Both the position numbers and the translations under genes were made by a program. The notes beneath the pieces were generated by a model. The model saw only the letters and a list, made by a program, of their open reading frames with translations, was not told the origin of the DNA and did not search any database. A stretch of 14,009 bases of DNA from an uncultured Collinsella sp. (lineage in GTDB: Bacteria > Actinomycetota > Coriobacteriia > Coriobacteriales > Coriobacteriaceae). This document shows, piece by piece, positions 7,242-13,404 of the stretch; the stretch's first letter is position 1; the number at the start of each line of letters is the position of its first letter. The stretch is taken from NCBI GenBank assembly GCA_938036665.1, contig CALHWR010000063.1, positions 1 to 14,009 on the forward strand, written 5' to 3'.

Positions 7242-7271
7242 TGGGATGCCGATCGCCAGACCGGCATCCCA
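7242..7271 (-). terminator. Intercistronic stem-loop between oppA and oppB, probable partial terminator
   Basis: A perfect 10-bp stem (TGGGATGCCG at 7242-7251 with CGGCATCCCA at 7262-7271) has a 10-nt loop. On the minus strand it is followed only by TTTAGG, a short U-tract. It probably attenuates rather than stops transcription into oppB, or blocks 3'-exonucleases so that oppA mRNA outlasts the distal message. Confidence 0.6.
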
Positions 7272-7320
7272 AAATTACCATCAGCCAGTTTACCCCAGGT
7301 TAGGGAGAACTGTATGTTTC

Positions 7321-7354
7321 CCATGAGGTCTACGTAAATACTTGACCCTCATGG
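7321..7354 (-). other. Second stem-loop just after the oppA stop
   Basis: CCATGAGGTC (7321-7330) pairs with GACCCTCATGG (7344-7354) with one bulged C. The 13-nt loop is AT-rich. The hairpin begins 14 bases beyond the oppA stop on the minus strand. No T-run follows, so a role in mRNA 3'-end stability is more likely than termination. Confidence 0.5.
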
Positions 7355-7368
7355 AAGCTGCAAAACTC

Positions 7369-9045
7369 TTAGGCGAGCTCAGCGGTACCCAGATCGGCGT
7401 GCTTCTGCGGATCGACATAGAGGTACTTGACGCGATCGGAGCCGACGATGGTGTGCGTGTAGAACATCACCGGGATAACCGGGCAGTCAGCGGCGACCAT
7501 AGCGTCAGCCTCCTGCATCTTGGCGATGCGCTCGTCGTCGTCAACCGTGGCACGGGCCTCATCGACCTTGGCATCGAACTCGGGGTTGTTGTAACCGGAG
7601 CGGTTGTCGCCACCGAGGGAGTCGGAGTGGAACAGCGGGTACAGGAAGTTGTCCATGATCGGGTAATCGGCGATCCAGCCCAGACGGCCGAACTGATAGT
7701 TGAAGTTCTGATACTGCTCAAGCAGGGCAGACCACTCGGGAGTATCGGAGACGGCGGTGACGCCCACCTTGGCGAGGTCGCCGATGATGGACTCCATGAT
7801 CTCCTTGTGGCCACCGTCCTGGTTGTAGGACAGGGTCACATTAATGCCACGATCGCCGTTAGCGCCAGCGGGAGCGACCTTGTCGAGGTACTCGTTAGCC
7901 TTGTCGACGTCATAGGCGCAGAACTCCCATGCGCCCTCCTTGTAGCCGGCGATTCCCGGAGGAACGATGCCGTCAGCGGGGGTACGGGTGCCCTTGAAGA
8001 TGGTCTTGCAGATGGCCTCACGGTTGATAGCCAGGGAGATGCCCCTGCGCAGGTCAGCGTTGTTGAACGGCTCGGCCGTGGTGTTGCACGTCAGATAGTA
8101 CGTGGAAGGCTCGGAGCCGAGCAGCATGCGCTCGCCATCACCCATGGTGTAGCCATCCTTGGACTCGCCGCGGTCCTTCTTGGCGGCGTCGATCTGAGCA
8201 ACGGGAACGTCGCAGACATCGAGGTTGCCGGCCTGGAACTCCTTGTAAGCGGTCTCCACGTCCTTGATGACCTGGAAGTGGATGGCGTCGATCTTGGCCT
8301 TGTCGCCATAGTAATCGTCAAACTTCTTGAGGTTGATCTCCTGACCATCCTCCCACTTGCCGTCCATCATGAACGGGCCGTTACCGACCGGGGCAAGGTA
8401 GAAGCTCTTGACATCGGACTCGGCGCACTCGGGAACCGGGGACAGAGCCGGGTGAGAGGCGACGAACGGGAAGTCGGCGTAGGCGGAAGTCAGCTTGACG
8501 ACGAGGGTCTCGTCATCCGGGCAGGTAACGCCGGACAGCTCGGTAGCATTACCGGCAAGCAGATCGTCATAGCCCTCGACCATGGAAAGGTGGTAGGAGA
8601 CCTCGGAAGGACCATACTCGGTAGCGATGGCCGACTTAGTGTTGACCAGGCGCTCCCAGCCGAGCTTGAAGGACTTGGAGGTAACGTCGTCACCGTTGTG
8701 GAACTTGGCCTTCTTGATCTTGAAGGTGAACTCGGTGGCGTCGTCGTTAGCCTCGAAGGACTCGCAAGCCAGCGGAACGATCTCGCCCTTCTCGTTATCG
8801 TACTCCGTCAGAGCGTCGAAGAGCTGGTACTCGACCTGAGTGCCCTGATCCTCCTGGACGTTGTAGGGGTCGATGCAGACCGGGTTGTTGATGTAGAAGT
8901 TCAGCGTCGAACCGGAGTCAGATCCGGAAGCGTCGCCGCCCTTCTTGCCGCACGCAGCAAGAAAAGCCATGGAGCTCGCAGCGAGGGTGCCGCCAACAAA
9001 GGCGCGACGACCCATAACGGGCTGGTGGAACATAGAATCAGCCAT
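7369..9045 (-). CDS. oppA: Oligopeptide-binding lipoprotein OppA (SBP family 5)
   Basis: This is the extracytoplasmic peptide-binding protein that feeds the OppBCDF importer. It has 558 residues, normal for the family. The N-terminus carries a twin-arginine-like motif (GRRAFVGG, Arg13-Arg14), a hydrophobic stretch (about 18-31) and a lipobox LAAC ending at Cys32, the likely lipidation site. A Gly/Ser/Asp-rich linker follows, then the mature domain from about residue 48. IKKAKFHNGDDVTSKSFKLG (110-129) is the family 5 solute-binding signature, and the C-terminal region around DYPIMDNFLYPLFHSDS is also typical. I chose the ATG at 9045 because AAGGAGG sits 5 nt upstream; the open frame extends 15 codons further with no ribosome site. 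It is first in the opp cluster and separated from oppB by stem-loops. Ligand length and sequence preference cannot be read from the sequence. Confidence 0.96.
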   Translation of the reverse strand: MADSMFHQPVMGRRAFVGGTLAASSMAFLAACGKKGGDASGSDSGSTLNFYINNPVCIDPYNVQEDQGTQVEYQLFDALTEYDNEKGEIVPLACESFEANDDATEFTFKIKKAKFHNGDDVTSKSFKLGWERLVNTKSAIATEYGPSEVSYHLSMVEGYDDLLAGNATELSGVTCPDDETLVVKLTSAYADFPFVASHPALSPVPECAESDVKSFYLAPVGNGPFMMDGKWEDGQEINLKKFDDYYGDKAKIDAIHFQVIKDVETAYKEFQAGNLDVCDVPVAQIDAAKKDRGESKDGYTMGDGERMLLGSEPSTYYLTCNTTAEPFNNADLRRGISLAINREAICKTIFKGTRTPADGIVPPGIAGYKEGAWEFCAYDVDKANEYLDKVAPAGANGDRGINVTLSYNQDGGHKEIMESIIGDLAKVGVTAVSDTPEWSALLEQYQNFNYQFGRLGWIADYPIMDNFLYPLFHSDSLGGDNRSGYNNPEFDAKVDEARATVDDDERIAKMQEADAMVAADCPVIPVMFYTHTIVGSDRVKYLYVDPQKHADLGTAELA

Positions 9046-9123
9046 GCCATCCTCCTTATGAGATAGGACAAAGTGAATTCGGCCGGGCAACGTCGAGACA
9101 GCCCTTTCGAACCATTCAAACGC

Positions 9124-9158
9124 GGTCCGCCGTTATGGCTGGTTATGCAGTGCGGACC
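9124..9158 (-). promoter_or_regulatory. Stem-loop in the oppA leader
   Basis: GGTCCGC (9124-9130) and GCGGACC (9152-9158) form a perfect 7-bp inverted repeat with a 21-nt spacer, 79 bases before the oppA start. It could be an RNA leader structure or an operator. I recognise no riboswitch class in it. Confidence 0.35.
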
Positions 9159-9181
9159 AACGTTTCGCAATACAGTAGCGC

Positions 9182-9187
9182 ATTTTA
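9182..9187 (-). promoter_or_regulatory. Candidate oppA -10 element
   Basis: On the minus strand TAAAAT (9187 to 9182) matches the -10 consensus at 5 of 6 bases and has a TG slightly upstream (TGCATAAAAT). No good -35 is present at the right distance. If used, transcription would start near 9175 and give an untranslated leader of about 130 nt containing the 9124-9158 stem-loop. This is a weak call. Confidence 0.3.
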
Positions 9188-9285
9188 TGCACAATATGGC
9201 GCTAATTCCGGTTAACGGTCGAGAATTTCTTTAGTTAGGCGAAGTATGTGGGGATATTTTGACTCTGTTACAAGTCTGTAAACAA

Positions 9286-9313
9286 AAAGGGCCCCACACA
9301 TGCGGGACCCTTT
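9286..9313 (-). terminator. Intrinsic terminator of secG
   Basis: On the minus strand, AAAGGG, one mismatch and CCC pair with GGG and CCCTTT (9286-9295 with 9304-9313) around an 8-nt loop, followed by TTTTTGTT (9288 to 9281). It begins 22 bases after the secG stop and separates secG from the opp cluster. Confidence 0.85.
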
Positions 9314-9335
9314 GCAAACGTATATACGCCGATGC

Positions 9336-9590
9336 TTAGTAGCCGACGATGCCCTGCGGGAAGAAGAACATGCACAGCACAACGCACACGGAAAACACGA
9401 CAGCCATGATAACGGTCAGGCGGTCAAGGTTCTGCTCCATGACGCCCGTGGCAGAGCTGGAGTTATACAGCGAGCTAGCGATCATATCCGAAACGCCGGT
9501 GCCCTTACCGGAATGCATCAGAACGAGAATCGTCAGCGCCACGGCAGAGATAGCCCAAACGACAAACAGAAGAATCTGGAACGGACCCAT
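9336..9590 (-). CDS. secG: Preprotein translocase subunit SecG
   Basis: SecG is a small accessory subunit of the SecYEG protein-export channel in the cytoplasmic membrane. It has 84 residues and two hydrophobic segments (about 4-24 and 59-78) joined by a polar loop. The loop contains LMHSGKGTGVSDMIASSL (24-41), matching the conserved SecG pattern of a helix end followed by a Gly/Ser-rich segment. The C-terminus ends shortly after the second helix, as in many Gram-positive SecGs. ATG at 9590 is preceded by AAGGAG with a 7-nt spacer. A terminator lies on each side, so the gene is probably transcribed alone from the extended -10 at about 9630. secG following glycolytic genes is a common order in actinobacteria and other Gram-positives. 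Confidence 0.93.
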   Translation of the reverse strand: MGPFQILLFVVWAISAVALTILVLMHSGKGTGVSDMIASSLYNSSSATGVMEQNLDRLTVIMAVVFSVCVVLCMFFFPQGIVGY

Positions 9591-9626
9591 AGATAAGCTC
9601 CTTAATAGAACAATTTAAACTCCAGT

Positions 9627-9635
9627 ACTGTACCA
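9627..9635 (-). promoter_or_regulatory. Probable secG promoter, extended -10 element
   Basis: On the minus strand TGG-TACAGT (9635 to 9627) has the same layout as the TGC-TACAAT element before mnmA: a TG one base before a TACANT hexamer. No clear -35 is visible. The start would be near 9620, about 30 bases before the ATG, which suits the strong ribosome site at 9598-9603. Confidence 0.45.
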
Positions 9636-9657
9636 CAACCCCCAACACTCCCCCACC

Positions 9658-9686
9658 TGCCATTTAGGGACGGGTTAGAAATGGCA
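9658..9686. repeat. Inverted repeat between the gpmI terminator and secG promoter
   Basis: TGCCATTT (9658-9665) and AAATGGCA (9679-9686) are perfect 8-bp inverted arms around a 13-nt spacer. The element lies upstream of the secG -10 and downstream of the gpmI terminator, with no T-run. It could be an operator or a short dispersed palindrome. On the minus strand it contains GTCCCTAAAT, resembling GTCCCTATTT in the larger palindrome at 1691-1761. Confidence 0.5.
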
Positions 9687-9694
9687 GAAATACC

Positions 9695-9729
9695 AAAAAG
9701 GGGGTCGTCCGGTTGTGGACAACCCCCTT
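9695..9729 (-). terminator. Intrinsic terminator of the pgk-tpiA-gpmI operon
   Basis: On the minus strand the stem AAGGGGGT, mismatch, GTCC pairs with GGAC, mismatch, ACCCCCTT (9729-9717 with 9710-9698) around a 6-nt loop. It ends in TTTTT (9699 to 9695), then GG. It begins 25 bases after the gpmI stop. This is a strong rho-independent terminator. Confidence 0.88.
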
Positions 9730-9754
9730 ACTAGAAAACGGTATTTGTTTTCTA

Positions 9755-11308
9755 TTAGGCCTCGGTGGCGAGCACGCGGCCCGTCATCTCGGCGGAAGGC
9801 TCAATACCAGCCATCGTGAGCATGGTCGGGGCGATATCGGAAAGACGGCCATCCTCGATACCGGTGAGCTTGGCCTTATCATCAACGATGATGAACGGCA
9901 CGCGGTTGGTGGTGTGAGCCGTAAACGGATGCTTGGAACCGTCGGAAGCAACGTCAAACATGTGATCGGCGTTGCCATGGTCGGCGGTAATCAGCGCAAA
10001 GCCGCCCTTGGCGAGAATCGCCGGGACAACCTTGGACAGAGCATCGTCAACAGCCTCGACGGCCTTAACGGCGGCGTCGAAGACACCGGTGTGACCAACC
10101 ATGTCGCAGTTCGCGAAGTTCACGATGTAGAAATCAGCGCGATCCTCGTTGATGGCGGCGGCGAGCTTCTCAGTAACCTCGGGAGCGCTCATCTCGGGCT
10201 GCAGATCGTAGGTAGCGACCTTGGGGGAAGCGACGAGCACGCGCTCCTCGCCCTCCTTGGGCTCCTCGATGCCGCCGTTGAGGAAGAACGTCACGTGGGC
10301 GTACTTCTCGGTCTCGGCGGTGTGCAGCTGCTTCAGGCCATTGGCGGCGATAACGTCGGCCAAGACGTTCTCGGGGAACGTCTTGGGGAAGGCGACCTCG
10401 ACGTCAAACGTCGGATCGTACTCGGTCATCGTCACAAAGTGCGAAAGCTTAATCTGCTCGCGCTCAAAGCCGTCGAACTCCTTGTCCGTGAACACGCGAG
10501 TCATCTGACGAGCGCGGTCGGGACGGAAGTTGAAGAAGATGGCCGCGTCGCCCTCGTGAATGCCCTCGTTGTGGGCAGCGAAGGGCTCGACGAACTCGTC
10601 GCCGCGCGGATCCTTCTCGTAGTAGGCCTTGATACCGGCAACGGGGTCGGTATCGGCATCGGACGCGTTGACCATGACGTCGTAGGCACGCTGGATGCGC
10701 TCCCAGCGGTTGTCGCGGTCCATGGCCCAATAGCGGCCCGAAACGGTGGCAACGCGAGCGTCGCAACCGGTCTCCTCGGAGATCTTAGCCAGGAAAGCGC
10801 AGAACTCGCTCATGTAGCCGGCACCGGACTGCGGGTCGACGTCGCGGCCATCCATGAAGGCGTGGACGCGAACGGTCTTGACGCCATGCTGGGCAGCCAT
10901 CTTGACCAGAGCCTCGACGTGGTTCATGTGAGAATGAACACCGCCAGGGCTCATAAGGCCCATGAGGTGCAGGGTCTTGCCCTCGGCCTTGACGTCGTCC
11001 ATAGCCTTGACGAAGACCTCGTTCTTGGCGATGGAGCCGTCCTTGATGGCGTTGTTGATGCGCGAAAGCTCCTGGAACACGATGCGGCCGGCACCGATGT
11101 TGAGGTGACCCACCTCGGAGTTGCCCATCTGGCCGTCGGGAAGGCCCACGTCCTCGCCCGAAGCACCGAGCGTGGTGTGAGGATACTTCTCGTACAGGCT
11201 ATCAAGGAAGGGCGTCTTGGCAGCGGCGACGGCGTTCTCGCCATCGGCCGGAGCCAGGCCACAACCGTCCATGATGATCAGAAGTGCAGGAAGATGACGC
11301 TGTGCCAT
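9755..11308 (-). CDS. gpmI: 2,3-bisphosphoglycerate-independent phosphoglycerate mutase
   Basis: This cytoplasmic glycolytic enzyme interconverts 3- and 2-phosphoglycerate through a phosphoserine intermediate, using two divalent metal ions, usually Mn. It has 517 residues, normal for the alkaline-phosphatase-superfamily (cofactor-independent) type. Metal and catalytic residues are visible: Asp14 (IIMDGCG), the phospho-acceptor Ser64 in QMGNSEVGHLNIGAGR (60-75), His125 (GGVHSH), FMDGRDVDPQSG (151-162), GRYWAMDRDNRW (191-202), Asp402 and His406 (NCDMVGHTG), Asp443 and His444 (TADHGNAD) and His465 (AHTTNRVP). The start is 5 nt after the tpiA stop with only a modest site (AGGA, 3 nt before the ATG), so coupling to tpiA translation is likely. 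It is the last gene of the operon before the terminator at 9695-9729. It is unrelated to the cofactor-dependent GpmA type. Confidence 0.97.
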   Translation of the reverse strand: MAQRHLPALLIIMDGCGLAPADGENAVAAAKTPFLDSLYEKYPHTTLGASGEDVGLPDGQMGNSEVGHLNIGAGRIVFQELSRINNAIKDGSIAKNEVFVKAMDDVKAEGKTLHLMGLMSPGGVHSHMNHVEALVKMAAQHGVKTVRVHAFMDGRDVDPQSGAGYMSEFCAFLAKISEETGCDARVATVSGRYWAMDRDNRWERIQRAYDVMVNASDADTDPVAGIKAYYEKDPRGDEFVEPFAAHNEGIHEGDAAIFFNFRPDRARQMTRVFTDKEFDGFEREQIKLSHFVTMTEYDPTFDVEVAFPKTFPENVLADVIAANGLKQLHTAETEKYAHVTFFLNGGIEEPKEGEERVLVASPKVATYDLQPEMSAPEVTEKLAAAINEDRADFYIVNFANCDMVGHTGVFDAAVKAVEAVDDALSKVVPAILAKGGFALITADHGNADHMFDVASDGSKHPFTAHTTNRVPFIIVDDKAKLTGIEDGRLSDIAPTMLTMAGIEPSAEMTGRVLATEA

Positions 11309-11313
11309 ATGTC

Positions 11314-12081
11314 CTACTCGCCTGCCTTAACGACCATAGAGGCGAAATCGGCAGCCTTGAGCGAAGCGCCGCCCACGAGGGCGCCGTCAACGTCGGGCTT
11401 GGCGACGAGCTCGGCGATGTTGCCGGGCTTAGCGGAACCGCCGTAGAGAACGCGGATGCCGTTGGCGAGCTCCTCGCCGAACATCTCCTTGAGGGTCTCA
11501 CGGATAGCGCCGCAGACCTCCTGAGCGTCCTCGGCGGTAGCGGTCTTGCCGGTGCCGATAGCCCAGATGGGCTCGTAGGCGACGACGACCTGCTTGGGGC
11601 AAGTGATCTCGAGACCCTCGAGACCAGCCTTGACCTGGTTCACGACGTGCTCGACATAGGTGCCAGCCTCGCGGACCTCGAGGGACTCGCCGCAGCAGAA
11701 GACGGGAACAAGACCGGCGGCAACGAGGGCCTTGGCCTTCTTGTTCTGATCCTCGTCGGTCTCGTGGAAGTAGTCGCGACGCTCGGAGTGACCGATGATG
11801 CAGTAGGTGCAGCCAGCGGACTTGAGCATGTCGCAAGAGGACTCACCGGTGAAGGCACCCTTGGCCTCCCAGTACACGTTCTGAGCACCGAGGGCGATGG
11901 GGGCAGCCTGAATGCGGTCATGAACCGTGGTGATGTCAATGGTCGGAGGGCAGACGAGCACCTCGACGCCAGCCGGAACCTCGGGCAGAGCCTGAGCCAG
12001 CTCGTCGGCGAGCTTGGCGGCCTCGGCGACGTCGTTGTTCATCTTCCAGTTACCAGCGATAAGAAGGGTGCGATTAGGCAT
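11314..12081 (-). CDS. tpiA: Triosephosphate isomerase
   Basis: This TIM-barrel enzyme interconverts dihydroxyacetone phosphate and glyceraldehyde 3-phosphate in glycolysis. It has 255 residues, the usual length. The active site is complete: Asn11 and Lys13 (AGNWKMN), His98 (IIGHSERR, 95-102), Glu170 (VAYEPIWAIGTGKTAT, 167-182, including the mobile loop 6) and the phosphate-binding YGGS (213-216) and GALVGGASL (233-241). I chose ATG 12081 because GGAGG lies 9 nt upstream within the end of pgk; the open frame extends 21 codons further but without homology. The gene overlaps the pgk stop by 8 nt (ATGCCTAA), suggesting translational coupling. gpmI follows after 5 nt. Confidence 0.97.
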   Translation of the reverse strand: MPNRTLLIAGNWKMNNDVAEAAKLADELAQALPEVPAGVEVLVCPPTIDITTVHDRIQAAPIALGAQNVYWEAKGAFTGESSCDMLKSAGCTYCIIGHSERRDYFHETDEDQNKKAKALVAAGLVPVFCCGESLEVREAGTYVEHVVNQVKAGLEGLEITCPKQVVVAYEPIWAIGTGKTATAEDAQEVCGAIRETLKEMFGEELANGIRVLYGGSAKPGNIAELVAKPDVDGALVGGASLKAADFASMVVKAGE

Positions 12082-13264
12082 CGAGAAGCGCCTCCACTCC
12101 GGGCAGGGCCTTACCCTCGACGAGCTCCATGGAAGCGCCACCACCGGTGGAGATCCAGCTCATCTTGTCGGCCAGGTTGAACTTGTTGACAGCCGCGACA
12201 GAGTCACCACCGCCGATGATCGAGGTGCAGTCGGCCTCGGCGACGGCCTCGGCGATAGCCTGGGTGCCGTGAGCGAAGTTGTCGAACTCGAAGACGCCCA
12301 TGGGGCCGTTCCAGAACACGGTCTTGGCGCCCTTGACGGCCTCGGCGTAGAGCTCCTCGGTCTTGGGGCCGATGTCCATGCCCTCACGATCGTCGGGGAT
12401 AGCGTCGGAAGCGACAACCTCGGGGACAGCGTCCTCGCCAAAGTGATCGGCAACGCGGTTGTCGATGGGGAGCAGGATCTTGACGCCCTTTTCCTCGGCC
12501 TTCTTGAGCATCTCGCCGGCGCGCTCGACCCAGTCCTCTTCCTTGAGGGACTGACCGACGGTCAGGCCCTGAGCCAGGAAGAAGGTGTAGGCCATGCCGC
12601 CACCGATGATCAGGGTGTCAGCGGAGTCGATGAGGTGATCGAGAACGCCGATCTTGGAAGAAACCTTGGAACCGCCGACGATAGCGACGAAGGGGCGCTC
12701 GGGCTCGGCGAAGATGCCGGTCAGCGTGTCGACCTCCTTCTCGAGCAGGAAGCCGGCGACGGCAGGCAGGTAAGCGGCGGGGCCCACGACGGAACCCTGG
12801 GCGCGGTGAGCGGTGCCGAAGGCATCGAGAACGAAGACGTCACCATAGGAAGCGAGCTTCTTGGCGATCTCGGGATCGTTCTTCTTCTCACGCTTGTCAA
12901 AACGGACGTTCTCGAGAACGAGGACCTTGCCCGGCTCGACGGCGGCAACAGCCTCAGCAGCCTTCTCGCCGTAGGTGTCGGCGACAAAGGCAACATCGAG
13001 ACCAGAGAGCTCAGCGAGCTTCTTGGCGACGGGCTCGAGGGACAGCTCGGGCTGGAAGCCGGTGCCATCGGGACGGCCGAGGTGGCTCATGAGGATGACG
13101 CGAGCGTTGTGCTCAACGAGGTAGTTGATGGTGGGCAGGGCAGCCTTGATGCGGGTGGTATCGCCAACGACGCCATCCTTGATAGGCACGTTGAAGTCAA
13201 CGCGGACGAGAACGCGCTTGCCGTCGACATCGATGTCGCGGACGGTCTTCTTGGTAAAGGCCAT
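12074..13264 (-). CDS. pgk: Phosphoglycerate kinase
   Basis: This cytoplasmic enzyme transfers phosphate from 1,3-bisphosphoglycerate to ADP, one of the two ATP-forming steps of glycolysis. It has 396 residues, typical for bacteria. N-domain substrate-binding motifs are RVDFNVP (21-27), SHLGRP (60-65) and LDAFGTAHR (146-154). The hinge and C-domain nucleotide motifs are VGGSKVSSK (196-204), IIGGGMAYTF (219-228), FWNGPMGVFE (317-326), GGGDSVAA (351-358) and STGGGASMELVEG (372-384). I chose ATG 13264, where homology starts; the frame continues 12 codons upstream to an ATG inside a hairpin loop. The ribosome site GAAAGG is 11 nt before the ATG, somewhat far. It is the first gene of pgk-tpiA-gpmI, behind a strong terminator that follows gap. 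Confidence 0.97.
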   Translation of the reverse strand: MAFTKKTVRDIDVDGKRVLVRVDFNVPIKDGVVGDTTRIKAALPTINYLVEHNARVILMSHLGRPDGTGFQPELSLEPVAKKLAELSGLDVAFVADTYGEKAAEAVAAVEPGKVLVLENVRFDKREKKNDPEIAKKLASYGDVFVLDAFGTAHRAQGSVVGPAAYLPAVAGFLLEKEVDTLTGIFAEPERPFVAIVGGSKVSSKIGVLDHLIDSADTLIIGGGMAYTFFLAQGLTVGQSLKEEDWVERAGEMLKKAEEKGVKILLPIDNRVADHFGEDAVPEVVASDAIPDDREGMDIGPKTEELYAEAVKGAKTVFWNGPMGVFEFDNFAHGTQAIAEAVAEADCTSIIGGGDSVAAVNKFNLADKMSWISTGGGASMELVEGKALPGVEALLDA

Positions 13265-13287
13265 GTTTGCTTCTACCTTTCGTACGT

Positions 13288-13310
13288 GTCTGCCTCCCAT
13301 TACGGCAGAC
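13288..13310 (-). promoter_or_regulatory. Stem-loop in the pgk leader
   Basis: GTCTGCC (13288-13294) and GGCAGAC (13304-13310) form a 7-bp stem with a 9-nt loop, ending 23 bases before the pgk ATG and just downstream of the gap terminator. No T-run follows. It may be a leader structure or a processing/stability element at the 5' end of pgk mRNA. I see no clear promoter in 13265-13323, so pgk may depend partly on read-through from gap. Confidence 0.4.
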
Positions 13311-13320
13311 GATTTCCTAT

Positions 13321-13367
13321 AAAAAGGGCGCGACCCTAGGGTGTAAGCCCTATAAGGCCGCGCCCTT
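13321..13367 (-). terminator. Intrinsic terminator downstream of gap
   Basis: On the minus strand AAGGGCGCG pairs with CGCGCCCTT (13359-13367 with 13324-13332). The interior holds a second short stem TAGGG/CCCTA, and the structure ends in TTTTTATAGG (13325 to 13316). It lies 37 bases after the gap stop and about 57 bases before pgk. It would reduce transcription from gap into pgk. Confidence 0.82.
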
Positions 13368-13404
13368 CTTTAGACGCTCAACGAGCTATTCGCTAAAAGC
13401 TAAA

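Noticed and set aside
7342..9066. A 574-codon plus-strand frame opposite oppA
   Set aside because: It is the mirror of a strongly biased, probably highly expressed gene. Its translation is a low-complexity Val/Leu/Gly/Asp-rich sequence without domains.
9713..11446. A 577-codon plus-strand frame opposite gpmI
   Set aside because: Same cause: antisense shadow of a certain gene, starting in the terminator region, with no family resemblance.
12082..12144. A longer N-terminus for TpiA starting at 12144
   Set aside because: The extra 21 residues are out of family, lie within pgk, and the GGAGG site points to the ATG at 12081.
13265..13300. A longer N-terminus for Pgk starting at 13300
   Set aside because: The ATG lies in the loop of a hairpin without its own ribosome site, and the 12 added residues are not part of the conserved family start.
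12014..13339. A 441-codon plus-strand frame opposite pgk
   Set aside because: Antisense shadow of pgk with a Gly/Asp/Leu/Val-rich translation; no supporting start signal.
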